A stretch of DNA of 64,000 nt from Lindgomyces ingoldianus (Eukaryota; Ascomycota; Dothideomycetes; Pleosporales; Lindgomycetaceae): contig NW_022985192.1 in NCBI RefSeq assembly GCF_010093535.1, positions 725,236 to 789,235 on the forward strand. Reading direction: 5' to 3'. Numbering within the stretch: position 1 is the stretch's first letter; every line of letters starts with the position of its first letter. Both the position numbers and the translations under genes were made by a program. A model generated the notes under the pieces. That model ran no database searches. It was not told the DNA's origin and saw only the letters and a program-made list of their open reading frames with translations. Positions 1-10,458 of the stretch are shown here, piece after piece.

Positions 1-214
1 CAGGCCCCCCCGGCGGTCCCTTGCCCTTCTTCCCGCGCGGCCCAAATGCGGGATCCATGCCGAAATCAAGAGACTTGTGTGGGTCCTTGGCATCTTCTTC
101 TTTTAGCTTCCTCAAATGCCGGCGGTGAAGAAAGATAAGAACGACTATGGCGATTACGATTGGAATTCTGCAGAGGTTAGCGTCGCCGACGTAATCCAAA
201 GGGGAATCCTTACA
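1..214 (-). CDS. Single-pass membrane protein, 3' part, cut by window edge
   Basis: On the minus strand an open frame runs from 214 off the left edge. It reads a short polar, Cys-containing segment (CKDSPLDYVGDANLCR), a hydrophobic helix of about 14 residues (IPIVIAIVVLIFLH), a basic stop-transfer (RRHLRKLK), then an acidic/basic tail with SLDFGMDP and a Gly/Lys/Pro-rich end. That is the layout of a type I or III single-pass protein with its basic side in the cytosol. An AG acceptor at 215-216 suggests this is an internal exon; the first exon probably lies within 220-440, where an ATG at 434 opens a His-rich frame, but I could not find an in-phase splice. I do not recognise a named family; fungal proteins with this SLDFG-type tail are uncharacterised. 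The frame, helix and basic flank are seen; the exon boundary is inferred. Confidence 0.55.
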
Positions 215-434
215 CTACGGCGAGCACAATGGGTAGTGTAGGGGTAGCCGTCGGCTTGTGGCATCCTGCATCGGTGTCATTTGTACATGTTGACCTGGGG
301 ACGAGGAGGGCGCGGGACCGCTCCATCAGAGTCGATCGGGTTGGGGTGCGCCGAGCCTCCATGTTGTTTGCTTCCCGCTTTGTACGGTGCATGTGGCGAT
401 GGGCGTGCTGATGGTGATGTAGGGGATGATCCAT

Positions 435-2571
435 TCTGTGCCTCTTAAAACCTGTTCCTCATCCGCTCCAAGCTCCGAGATTGTTCGCAATGTATTCGAA
501 GGGGAAGCGAGCCCGATAGTAGTGTTGCAGTCAGCGGTCCAGGGGTTTCTCGAGAGAGGGGAAAGGGCTTAGATATTAACAGCGTTAAGGTCGTTATGCA
601 GAGGTCGTCAAGAGTCCGGCGGATGATCGAGCTGGGTGCATGTGCAATTGTCGCTGGAACAGAGGCTAAAGGAGAGAAAACAGAATCAAAGCAACAAACA
701 GACACGACACCGTCTCCTGGCCCGAAAAGAATGACTGGGGTAAGATGGTGGAGGCGGGCCTCACGGAGATGTTGAAGGAGAGGAATGAGGAATTAGTAAA
801 GAGCGGCTCCCACGATGTAAGGTGAGGAAAAGGGAGAGAAGCCGGGCGCGAGGAGATGAAGAGGCGCCAGGCTGGTGGTGATAGATCTGGACGCGGAGTC
901 CGGGTGGATGCAGGTGGGCGCAGCGGCTGTGATTGGCCGCTGGGGCGCGGGCCAGGCGAGCAAGACGGTGATGTCGCACCAGCTTGAATGGCTTGGGCCC
1001 GCAGGGATGACTAAATTAAAGCCACAGTGTTTGATCACAGCACTTCACACACCGTGGGCGGTCTTGCAGTGCGGCGCCCGCAGCGAGTTCGAGGCGAACG
1101 GGGATTGCTGAAGCCTTCCGTCCAGCACTCCCAAACCCTCGAATCTCGTGTTTTCCTTGCAGCAATCGCCCGCGTCTCTCTCAAGGCGAGGCCAGCCGAT
1201 CGTCACATTCAGGAGCTGCCAGTGTCTACACTTAGGCTAAGCTGGCTCTTCATCATCGCCGCTCCCCTGTCGGCCGATGCGAGAGAACTATGGATTGAGA
1301 GTGGCACGCGCCAAACTTGGGTCGTGGCGCGCATTTGGCCAGCCGCATACAGTCTAGTCAGGAACAAAACATTTCAGTCAGGCGAATCAGAGCACCTCAC
1401 GCGACATGGCCCCCTGGCGCGCCAGATTTGAACCACAGGATGCGGCAGAACGTTCGAAGATTTGAGAGCAAGGAGAAGCGCGCTTGAGGCTCCTCATATC
1501 GGCCAATCGAGCATCTCACCTTCCAGCACCATTGCAACGGACCTCGTTGCTCAAGAATCAATCCAGCTAAATAAAACCCGTCTTGTCCGACGCTGACCTC
1601 AGGCCCCTCTGATCAGCAGTTTCCCCTTTCAGCACCATAAAGACAAAGGCCTCAACTCACCGAGCGCCGCCCAGACCGCACAGAGCCGGTTGTGGGCCTC
1701 ATTTCATTTTCCATCGACACGCACACAGCCTCGCCGTGGCACGTCTTTGGAGTCGAATTTCTCGCTTGTTGCCATGCATGCCGCCGTGCACACCATAGTC
1801 GGTACGCTCCTCCTGTTTCTGGCAACCCATCTCCGCTCCGATGCCCTGTGCATTCCGACGCCGACATGCAGCTAAACATCGAGCCTTATCTTATATTAGC
1901 ACTTCCATTATCGGTTAGCTGCCTTCACCACTCCTCATTTCACTAAATTGTGCACAAATACACCTTTTGCTTTATGAGAGCGGCGCCTTGTGCTACTAAT
2001 GTCATCAGCCTCCTTTTCCATGCTTCCGCAGTTGCACGATGCCGTGCCGTTGAGAGAGCTTTGAGAAGGGTTTAGGAAACTATGGCTTCCATCAACGCTC
2101 GATATGACGAGCTTTGGCAGCCGGCTCAACAATGGCTGTCGGATGCACCGCTCAACCCGCAATCTCGACGTACGCGGCGTGCTTGACGTGCCGTTGAATG
2201 GCGGTTTGTTTTTATCATCGGGAAGTGATAGGGAGGTGGGGCGCCGAATTCCATTGGCAAATTTCTTTCTTTGATGAAGGGGGATTTGATGGGCGAGGCA
2301 CGGTTGAGCAGTGGCCCTTTAGAATTTGTATGCCTCGTATCTCTAGAAATCTGTTTCATGCTTTGAGCATGCTGACAGGTATTACAGGTTCCTTACGGAT
2401 TATTTATGGTCGTGTATTCCATTGTGCAAGGAGGAGAAAATGGAAGGTAGACAATTATTGGCTGCAGGATTTCGTGGGAGTAGCTTCACTTACCGCCCCA
2501 CTGTGAGCTCTCAAACCTAAAACCTTCCTGCGATCTAGTTTAATCCCGATTCTTGCGAAGGAGCATAGAAA
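435..2571. other. Gene-poor interval
   Basis: No convincing coding region. A TATA-like stretch (taaataaaa, near 1566) and a 34-codon ATG frame at 2082-2186 are present. Open frames of 60-134 codons here have no domain-like composition. Confidence 0.5.
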
Positions 2572-4137
2572 TCACTTTGGCTTGGCCCTCATGGTGCTAA
2601 TTTCACTCAGGCCTCCATATTGATTCTCTACTTCCATACCACTAAACACTCTGTCCACCGTTGTTGTCCTGGGTCCTGGGGGTGGTGCAGATGGCCCTGG
2701 CTCTGAAGTGCCGTAGATTTGGCTTTGTGTCGGCCATACAGTACCGATATCGCCTGGGGTAGTGTATAGCTCTCGAGGATCTACCTTCGGTGCTCTGTTC
2801 TGATGCGAGGTCTTCCGATTTTGCTTTCTCGCAGGTGCCTTGTAATTGGGACCCTTGAAAGACGGCCCTACTGCGACAGGGGATTGATCATTTGAGCCCT
2901 CATGCAACCTGTGCGAATAGGACTTCTCGTTCGGACCGTCTTGAATCGTCAGCATGAATCTTGCAAGCATGGTTGTACCCATCCCGATTCTTATGCCTGT
3001 CCATTTTAGTGTCCAAGGTTGAATCAAAGTTGGAGACGGAGGAGGAGGAGGAGCAGCTGATATAGCAGCAGGTTGACTTTCCACCGTCGTCGTTCCAGTC
3101 CCAATATTAGAGCCGTTCCGCATTGCCATGTGAGTAGTTCTGAAGAGCTCTTCGTCGTCTACGAAGTCATATCCAGTTTCCTCTTTGAGCCGCTCAAGTT
3201 TTATCTTGAGGACCATCTCTGCGTGCTTCATGTCCTCCTCTTTCTTCTTGGCGGTTAAGCTGGTATCCTGTCGAATTTTCTCCAGCCGACGTTGATGAGC
3301 CTTTTGGACTTTGACAGCTCCCTCTATATAGTTCGCCTTGATCTTCTCCCTTGTACGCTCAACTTCCTCATCATCCCCAATTGTATCTAGAGTCTGAGCG
3401 CTTTGTTGTAGTCGCCTATACTCTAGTGGTCTCTCAAGCCTATTCCTCTCTCGTACTTGAGAGACAGCTAACTCTTCGGTGACAACGGAATGAAAGTCAT
3501 ATTCCCCTTCGCCCATCTGCGTCTTAGCAGTGTCTATCACACTAAATTCTGACGGAGCAGCAAGAGTATCAAGAAAATCATCTGTTTTCTGGCGGCCTGC
3601 TTGAAGAATTCTTTGGTCCTCCTCTCTTTCGGCTCTTTCATCATTAGGTCCCACTGCTGCGGTAGCTTGTTTTCGAGGATGCAGAAGGCCGTGGGGATCG
3701 TATCTCGGTCGGAGGCGTGCGGGATTTCGAGGAGGAATAGGAAGATGGTGGCTTTCATCGTCACTACGCTGTAGACTGGGTGGGGTAACTACATAAATCA
3801 GTAGCTGAGGATCATCGCGAACGACTTCTGGACGCGGATGTGGGTTTTGTGTCGCCTCTCCTACTGGGGGTGTCGGTTGGGGATTGTCAAAGATGAACAT
3901 CGACTTATTTATGTGCTCCTGTGCCCCCTTTCCAAACATTGTGTCTAGACGTGATGCTGAGCGACAAAGTTCTGAACAGTTGACAGAGGATGTAGGGTGT
4001 AGTGCACACCTCTGGAGGCTCGGTGAGCCTCGGAGAGAGGAGTTTGGTTTGTGAGAAGTATGTAGAATAGGTGAACCCGCTGGAAGCGTAGAATAGGCCT
4101 GGGTGCGGATAGAAGACCGCCCGCTAATTGTGCTCAT
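2572..4137 (-). CDS. Hypothetical coiled-coil protein of unknown function
   Basis: A single uninterrupted frame of about 521 codons starts at the ATG at 4137. The open frame extends 11 codons further upstream but without an ATG. A second plausible start is the Met at 3939 (MFGKGAQEH). The N-terminal third is Ser/Pro-rich. Roughly residues 155-330 are highly charged (Glu/Arg/Lys heptad-like, with EEVERTREK and KKKEEDMKHAE) and likely form a coiled coil. A proline run (AAPPPPPSP) follows, and the C-terminal part is Pro/Thr-rich and disordered-looking. No catalytic motif, signal peptide or membrane segment is visible. I do not recognise the family. It lies downstream of the carrier gene on the same strand, 1.3 kb away. 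An upstream 5' exon between 4180 and 4560 is possible, so the N-terminus is uncertain. Confidence 0.7.
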   Translation of the reverse strand: MSTISGRSSIRTQAYSTLPAGSPILHTSHKPNSSLRGSPSLQRCALHPTSSVNCSELCRSASRLDTMFGKGAQEHINKSMFIFDNPQPTPPVGEATQNPHPRPEVVRDDPQLLIYVVTPPSLQRSDDESHHLPIPPRNPARLRPRYDPHGLLHPRKQATAAVGPNDERAEREEDQRILQAGRQKTDDFLDTLAAPSEFSVIDTAKTQMGEGEYDFHSVVTEELAVSQVRERNRLERPLEYRRLQQSAQTLDTIGDDEEVERTREKIKANYIEGAVKVQKAHQRRLEKIRQDTSLTAKKKEEDMKHAEMVLKIKLERLKEETGYDFVDDEELFRTTHMAMRNGSNIGTGTTTVESQPAAISAAPPPPPSPTLIQPWTLKWTGIRIGMGTTMLARFMLTIQDGPNEKSYSHRLHEGSNDQSPVAVGPSFKGPNYKAPARKQNRKTSHQNRAPKVDPRELYTTPGDIGTVWPTQSQIYGTSEPGPSAPPPGPRTTTVDRVFSGMEVENQYGGLSEISTMRAKPK

Positions 4138-4179
4138 GGAAGGAGCGGTGTTGTTGAGATTAGAAAGCAAACTACTTGG

Positions 4180-4560
4180 TCTTAGACTTGCGTTCTAAAC
4201 ACTGTTCATGATTTTCGTGCCCACTCGCGTGTAGCAAGTAGTACCCAGGCCTGTCCGCATTCACCCCCTGAATCGTTTGTTGAATATGGTATTGAAGTGA
4301 AGAAGACCGAGTTAGCCATTGCGCGGACAAAGGTATCGGCGCTCATGATTACTGCCACGGAACTTCGATTTCAGGCCCCTCGTCCAAACATTCACTGTCC
4401 CTTGAACTCCCCTCTTATTCTTTGCTATACAAATTAGTAAGTCATCAGAATTCTTGAGCTCTTCGTCGATTTGGGTCAAGGTGTGCCCAGCCTTTAAAGA
4501 AGCTACTATCGCCGAGTAATCAATCAATTCGGCTACAAGCCCGTTGCTTTGCTGGAACTT
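4180..4560 (-). other. Candidate minus-strand exon(s) upstream of the coiled-coil gene
   Basis: Two overlapping minus-strand frames look protein-like but lack clear starts. One (about 4560 to 4312) follows a CATAACCTAG acceptor-like site and encodes a helical stretch containing LVAELIDYSAIVASLKAGH and a charged continuation. The other ends in a TAG just before the coiled-coil gene and encodes YYLLHASGHENHEQ followed by a lysine-rich end. They could be 5' exons of the neighbouring gene, a small separate gene, or chance. Low confidence. Confidence 0.25.
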
Positions 4561-5484
4561 CTAGGTTATGTTTCGGCACCTGCTCGTCCCTCCGTGGCCG
4601 CGTTTCTCCTGCTCGGAGAAGCGGCTATTCAAGGTCGTACCGTTGTAAGCAATGGGCGCTCATCAGCGCATTATAGATGCTTCTGACGGCTTCAATTGAA
4701 TATTAGCTATGAAGGATGTTGCGGTGAATGTGTCTTCATTTGTTAATGTGCAGATTGGTCATCGACCACATTCTGATCCTGTAGTGAACCATGTTTTGAG
4801 CTGTCTGATCTAGTGGGATCATTTCCATGGATCGTTTCCATGGGAATGACGAGGAAATGCAAAGCTCCATGTTGCGGGTATCAACCTAGTGAGTATTCTG
4901 TGAAACCGTCAGCAGATAGTGTTGAATGATTGGGGCAAGGTACCACTAAACAGAAGGCAGGATGGGAAATCCCACACATACTACACACTGACATCAGGCA
5001 TTGAAGCAAAAAATAAGGAATGCTTAGTTAGAGGCAGGAGGCTGAACTCTGCTGACATTCTTCTTTCGACTGGTCTGAGGGGAGACCGATATTCAAGATT
5101 GGGTTAATGTCGCATACTATGTTTCAGCATGTAGGAGTCACCAAGAGTCGATCTGAGGCTTCTGAACCAAAGTAGGTGTTACTACCACATCACATTGGCT
5201 GTGTAGCGGTTGAATTGATAGGCCGTGAAATCGGCGCGATACCTAAGCATGCTAAACACGGGAGCAACTTGCAGTCGCAGTCCAACATTGATAACCCGTC
5301 TATACGCCAAAGACTCCGATGCCTGCCAACGCGTCCAAATCCCAACTTTCCCTACCAAGGTGATGCTGAGACTATGTACAGACGAAAACAAAGATGCTGG
5401 GGACAGATATCGCGCCTTCGATAACGAAATCAACGCCTACGAGTCGGAGGCGCCGTTGACCTCCATAACAGTGTATGTGGTTGT
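4561..5484. other. Intergenic interval
   Basis: Nothing supported. The small open frames at 4919-5107 and 5176-5488 are short and have no recognisable motif. The right end will contain the 3' UTR of the carrier gene. Confidence 0.5.
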
Positions 5485-6761
5485 TTAGCCATCTATGCGA
5501 CTCTGTCGCTCTATCTCCTCTCCTTCGAACTTCAGCCTTTGGTGCCATGACCGTAAGGATTCGTATGTTAACATGGTGGTGACGGCTGCAGGGACCGCGC
5601 GAACCATGTTGGTGCCCATGCCATTATAAAATGCTCTCCACCCTTCTTCATGTAGGATGGTCCTGCAAGTTCTAATTACACCTCGATATCTAGGTATGTT
5701 GATCATGCCGTCTGACGAAGCCGTTCCTGGAGGTCGAGTGTGGTGACCATAGCCGGGGTGGCCTCCTCGGAATGAGATCTCTTCATGAGACTGCGACGGT
5801 AGAGACCTCTGCTGGGTCTGGAGCCTGGTCCGAAGCACTTCATGAGGGTACGTAGCAGAAGTAGCGCAGATCTTGCTCAAGATGGTGGCTCCTAGAATGC
5901 CAACCCAATGCACGTTTTCGTCTTGATTGATCGTTTGGCCCATCTCCAGTCCGGTGAATTTCATTTTGAAGTACTCGTACAACGGGAATTGAATTGCAAC
6001 GTGAGTAAGGCCAAGAAGGGCTGGAGCGAGACCCGAGTAAAATGCCGCTAGACCTTCGTTATGGTACATTTTCCGAAATGCGTCAAGAGTGCCTTTGTAT
6101 TGCCATGGAGGCCGATGTTCTTCCGATGCGCGGGAGCTCACTTGGGACATTAACCTTGTCTTGATTACCCATATCGGGTTTGTGGCTAGAGTTGAACATG
6201 CGCCAGCAGTAATTGACGCAGATACCCGAGAGAGCCATTTGTCCTCTAAGACCTGGTCAGCAACCCGGGAAACAATTGCAGACGCTGGCGTTACAAACCT
6301 ATACGCTGGTAGAAAAAGTCCTTTGAGAAGTCATACACGCTCATGTAGACGGCCCATGTCGGGATGTATCCTAGCAGCATAGGCCCGAGGCCTCTGTACA
6401 TTCCCCGAACACCATCTTCGAGCCAAATAACCCGGGCGGTGCCTACAAGGCCATTGTAGACCATACGCGACGGCCGTGCAAGGTTGCGTGGGCGGAAGGA
6501 TCCCTGAGCTTGAAGGCGGGTCTTGATGACGTCGAGGGGGCACGTCACAATGCCAGAGGCGATGCCAGCGGAAGCACCGCAAAACGCATTCACGCTCGAG
6601 TTTGGGAGGCTGGCACATCTGACGGCAAGGCTAGAAAGGCGTGAGCCCACGTGTGCATTCTGGGGTGGAGCGTCACGGGAGGGGAGTCTCGCAGTCGTCG
6701 GCGCATACCGTTCTCTGGTTGTACTCGGGGACGGCGGCGCATCGGTTCCTTCGGCGGACAT
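5485..6761 (-). CDS. YIA6: Mitochondrial carrier, NAD+/pyrimidine-nucleotide type
   Basis: Two exons: 6761-6299 and 6245-5485, joined over a 53-nt intron (GTTTGT donor, TGCTGAC branch-like site, TTAG acceptor), giving about 407 residues. The three mitochondrial-carrier repeats are visible through their signatures: PLDVIKTRLQ in repeat 1, NPIWVIKTRLM in repeat 2 and YPHEVLRTRLQ in repeat 3. The NPIW form in repeat 2 is characteristic of the NAD+, pyrimidine-nucleotide and folate/FAD carriers. The segment GYIPTWAVYMSVY matches the yeast Yia6/Yea6 NAD+ transporter branch, so NAD+ import across the mitochondrial inner membrane is the likely role. The roughly 50-residue Ser/Pro-rich N-terminal extension and a Gly/Ser-rich insertion before repeat 3's end are longer than in yeast. 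The frame closes only with this intron, which supports the model. It diverges from QCR7, another mitochondrial gene. Substrate is inferred from family resemblance. Confidence 0.88.
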
Positions 6762-7274
6762 TGTGGAAGCTGCCGACGAAGATTGAATTAGACTCTAGCA
6801 CGAGCAAGAACAGCATGTCGGAGTGCGTTGCGTACATGCCGTCGTCCCCTTCCAGAGGCCTCAGTGTGCGGAAGCCCCGCAGCACTTGAGTGACACAATA
6901 GCTAGCGATTGAGCGGCTCCATTGACGGGCGGACGCAGGAAGCAGGCCGTGGTGTCGAGTGAAGGCGTGCAGCGGGAAGCAAGCAGTGAGTGGCGCTGCG
7001 GAGGAGTGAATTGCCCGGGGCGCAGGACTGCAGAGGCGGAGGGTGAGGAGCACAGTGTTTGGCTGGGCACGAGGGAATCTGGGAAGTGCGGTTGCGGGCG
7101 GGGAGAGCTCGGCCCTGCAAGAGCCAGACAGATTTAGCTTGGCACGCTTGAGCCAATTCGCGACAGCCTTTTGTGCTCAACCTCACCACTCCACCGACGA
7201 CACTCTGCCCCCCAATTGACCATCCCCTACACCCTATCACCACCTGCGAACCGCCCTACGAGTCCGCCAAAGCT
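6762..7274. promoter_or_regulatory. Divergent promoter region between carrier and QCR7
   Basis: 513 bp separate the two start codons, and both genes encode mitochondrial inner-membrane proteins. The QCR7-proximal side is pyrimidine-rich (CTCAACCTCACC and following), as in many fungal leaders. Long antisense open frames cross the region but have GC-driven low-information composition. No TATA box stands out. Confidence 0.45.
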
Positions 7275-7885
7275 ATGTCTGTGCCGTCGCTCGCCCCATT
7301 CATCGCGAAGCGCAAGTGGCTACAAGCCTGGGTGAAGCCGCTAGCCACCTGGTACACCAATGCCGCGGGCTACAGGCAGCTGGGATTGAGGTGCGGGACC
7401 CCCGCCCCCCGAACTGCGCAATTAACTTCCACTCCTCATGAACGGGTGCTGCAGCATTTTTTGGCCTTGTCGAGCCGATATACTGACGGCTATCACTCCG
7501 TAGGGCCGATGATCTGATCCCCGAAGAGAACGACGTCGTCCAGCTCGCCCTCAAGCGCCTGCCACCGAAGGATGCCTACGACCGCGTGTTCCGCCTGCGA
7601 CGCGCCTTCCAGGTATATATAATTGTGTGATGGAGACTCCGAGGAATCCAGCTAAGAAGTCGCAGTGCTCCGTATCCCACCAGCTGCTTCCGAAGGAGGA
7701 GTGGACCAAGCCCGAAGAAGTAAGATGGTTCTTGTGTACTAAATGAATGTCAACTCACGCCATTTCAGGATGCTCCGTATCTCACGGTTGTCATCAACGA
7801 GATCCAGGCCGAGATGAAGGAGCGGGAGGATCTGGAGGCCATAATTGTTAGCAAGAGGGAGAAGAACACAAAGGAAGGTCATTGA
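7275..7885 (+). CDS. QCR7: Cytochrome bc1 complex subunit 7
   Basis: Four exons (7275-7390, 7504-7612, 7666-7719, 7769-7885) join in frame to 131 residues, the expected size for Qcr7 (about 120-130). The N-terminus [12 protein letters not shown], the segment [18 protein letters not shown] and the run VQLALKRLP are hallmarks of this small helical subunit. It sits on the matrix side of respiratory complex III and supports cytochrome b assembly. Introns are short (49-113 nt); donors are GTGCGG, GTATAT and GTAAGA, with TAG/CAG acceptors. The start is the first ATG after a pyrimidine-rich leader and gives the conserved N-terminus. No signal peptide is expected because Qcr7 is imported without a cleaved presequence in yeast. 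The identity is secure; exon 1's donor (GTGCGG) is slightly atypical but is the only one preserving the frame. Confidence 0.95.
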
Positions 7886-8855
7886 ATTAAACCTGTAAAT
7901 TAGGGACTGGTTTGACATCGACATGATTGGTTGATTAGTAACGAGCTGTGCATTAGAGTGTATATCAAGAAGATCTCTTTTTCCGTCACTGCACTGCAAC
8001 TTTTTGCATAAGGCACCCCATGAGAACTAGGTGGCATCTAGCAACCGCGATTGGCACTTGCAGCTTTCGAAATAACCACTGAATCGAAAATGTGAGGGTC
8101 ATTTTCTCTAGCTTACCGGATGATCCCGTTTCTACATGCTTCTTTCTCTCTTCCATTACCCTATAATTTTTGGTTAAAGGTAGGTACTTTCAATTGTCAT
8201 CATCTAATCCAGAGCACTTGTGAACGTCCCGGTTTCGAAACGGCATTGATGGTTCATATACCGATATATGCCCAGGCGCTGATGATCCGCGAATTTGCTA
8301 ACTTTATCCATTTTTTTTTTTAGAGAGAGAATTCTTTGACGAAGAATGAATCACATAGACGTGGTTTTAGTCAGACCCTTTGTCAGACTGCACACATGTA
8401 CCTTAGCCAGCGTTTCTTGGTGGAGAGAGTACTATCATGGCCTTCCATTCCTGAGACCATTAAACAGTCACTTGTATTGGGCAAGGTTGGACAAGATTGG
8501 ACAAGATTGGACCCCAGCACCACTTGCCAAAACGCTATTGTTTCTGGGGATTTCTCACGACTCTAACTCTAATCTAAGACTTTGAGGTGCCGTTAACACT
8601 GCTCGGAGATTTTGCGATACGGGGATCCGAGGCCTCATTTGTCAGCGCGCGAAATCATGTGCCCACCTGTCATCGTGTTTCCCCAGTTGACCGCGCCAGA
8701 CGTCAAAATCCCCTCATCTTCATGTCCCTCGCTCAACGACGTTAAAAGCGGCACCGCTTGTTGCACAAATTCTTGTAAGTGGCTCACGTCTTTCGATCTA
8801 AAGTAAGACCCATCGAGACTAGATTCCGTCCCGTCCTATCGTACAACAAGTCACC
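7886..8855. other. Intergenic interval with short 10-bp tandem repeat
   Basis: Holds the QCR7 3' end and the MAG1 promoter. A perfect or near-perfect 10-bp unit (acaagattgg) occurs three times at 8481-8510. A 12-13 nt T-run lies near 8311. No coding region is supported. Confidence 0.5.
8481..8510. repeat. 10-bp unit x3 tandem repeat
   Basis: Three consecutive copies of (g/a)caag(g/a)ttgg, the last two identical. Confidence 0.8.
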
Positions 8856-10458
8856 ATGTCTCTCCGACGCTCTGCTCGTATCTCGACGAGAACTCTCATA
8901 GCTAAGCCCGAAACAAATTTTCTGAACGTCCCAACGAATTTCGAACCCAAGAAACGCGCTGCAGCGACCAAAAAGCGCAAGAACAGAGCTTCAGCAGCCT
9001 CCACTGCCCAAAAGGCTGAGGAGGTCCCCTTCTTGTCTGGCATCATCAAACCCCCTGAGCCACAGTCCGCCATTCCAGAAGTTCCAGTGACTCCTGTATC
9101 TAAGAGGCCCAGGGCTGCTGTAACGAGCCCTGCTAAACTCCCACCCTTCACTCCAACACCATCTGGCGTAGGACTTATCGCATCTACAGTAACTGCGCCT
9201 TTCTCAGAAGATGGCACGTACGAGAAATCACGCCCCACAGAGCCACATACAACCAATGCTCCTCTTTCAACGTCTGGAGGATCACGAGTCGTAGCATACA
9301 CTTCTTCTCCCATTCCAGCCCCGTTCGTATCGGAAGACGAGACCACATCTCCAAGCAAGAAGAGAAAAGCGAAAGCAGTTGTCCCACCAGATGTTGGAGC
9401 ACTCCGTCCTCCAACTTCAACGATTGACACACTATTGAAAGATGCTTGTGAACATCTATGCAGCGTCGACCCGAAACTTAAGGCCCTGGTTAACAACCAT
9501 CATTGTAAGATGTTTAGTCCTGATGGTCTGCGCGAAGTTGTGGATCCGTTTACGGCACTGGCGAGTGGGATTATCGGACAGCAGGTACGTCACAGACTTT
9601 TCTTACCTTCTCTACCTCAATTCGCTAGTGTGGCTCTTTAATACCCCACAAATTGATATCAGTGCGTATACATAGGTATCTGGCCAAGCCGCCGCCTCCA
9701 TCCGTAAGAAATTCACCGGCTTATTCGAAGACACGCACCCCGAATTCCCCTCCCCAGCCCAAGTCATCCAGAAAGACCTACCCACGCTCCGTACAGCAGG
9801 ACTTTCGCAGCGGAAAGCAGAATACATTCAAGGATTAGCCGAAAAATTCGCTTCCGGGGAACTTAATGCCCGAATGCTCATCAATGCCAGCGACGAAGAC
9901 TTAATTGAGAAACTGGTAGCGGTGCGAGGACTAGGAAGATGGTCCGTGGAAATGTTCGCCTGCTTTGGGCTTAAGAGAATGGATGTGTTCAGCACGGGGG
10001 ATCTGGGCGTCCAGTAAGCTCTCTTCTCTTTTCCACTCTACCCTATTCTACGTCTTCAATTCTCTGTGCAAGCTGGACAGCAGTGAAGACCGACCCCCTC
10101 AAACACACACAATGCCCTTAGTGTCTAACGCAGTTGCGCAGACGAGGCATGGCAACATACATGGGCAGAGATGTTTCCAAGCTCAAAGGCAAAGGTGGCA
10201 AGTGGAAATACATGTCCGAGAAAGAGATGCTCGACATCGCGGCCAAGTTTTCTCCGTATAGGTACGTCACTTGTATTCTTCTGTCAACCAGTATCCAACA
10301 TCCATCGTCCAATCTCTGGCTTCCCAGTCATCCGTCACCCGCCATCCTTGTCTGGCTGGGCGGGGGTCTCGGGGATCAGGATGCTAATGCAAGTTAGGTC
10401 GTTGTTTATGTGGTACATGTGGAGAATCGAGAACGTGGATATTAGTGTGATGCAGTGA
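8856..10458 (+). CDS. MAG1: DNA-3-methyladenine glycosylase (AlkA/Mag1 family)
   Basis: Four exons (8856-9584, 9676-10013, 10142-10261, 10398-10458) join to 415 residues. Residues 1 to about 185 are a Lys/Ser/Pro-rich, probably disordered nuclear extension with several basic clusters. The catalytic part begins near DTLLKDACEHL and GIIGQQVSGQAA. It holds the helix-hairpin-helix VRGLGRWSVEMF (about 326-337), followed by the GD motif with the conserved aspartate at about residue 352 (STGDLGVQRG). These define the HhH-GPD superfamily: a monofunctional glycosylase that removes alkylated bases to start base excision repair. The intron between exons 3 and 4 is long for this window (136 nt) and ends after a GCTAATG branch-like site. 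Exon 4 adds the conserved aromatic C-terminal helix (SLFMWYMWR). Every junction keeps phase. Yeast Mag1 lacks the long N-terminal extension; filamentous fungal homologues often have one. Confidence 0.93.

Noticed and set aside
1027..1431. 134-codon plus-strand open frame
   Set aside because: No domain-like content and no splice or promoter context; overlaps other frames of similar length in GC-balanced DNA.
2082..2506. 34-codon ATG frame (MASINARYDELWQPAQQWL) that could splice at 2170 to the frame at 2232-2506
   Set aside because: The splice keeps phase but the second exon has no recognisable content; not enough to call a gene.
8819..9496. 225-codon minus-strand frame opposite the glycosylase
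   Set aside because: Shadow of the low-complexity N-terminal extension of the plus-strand gene.
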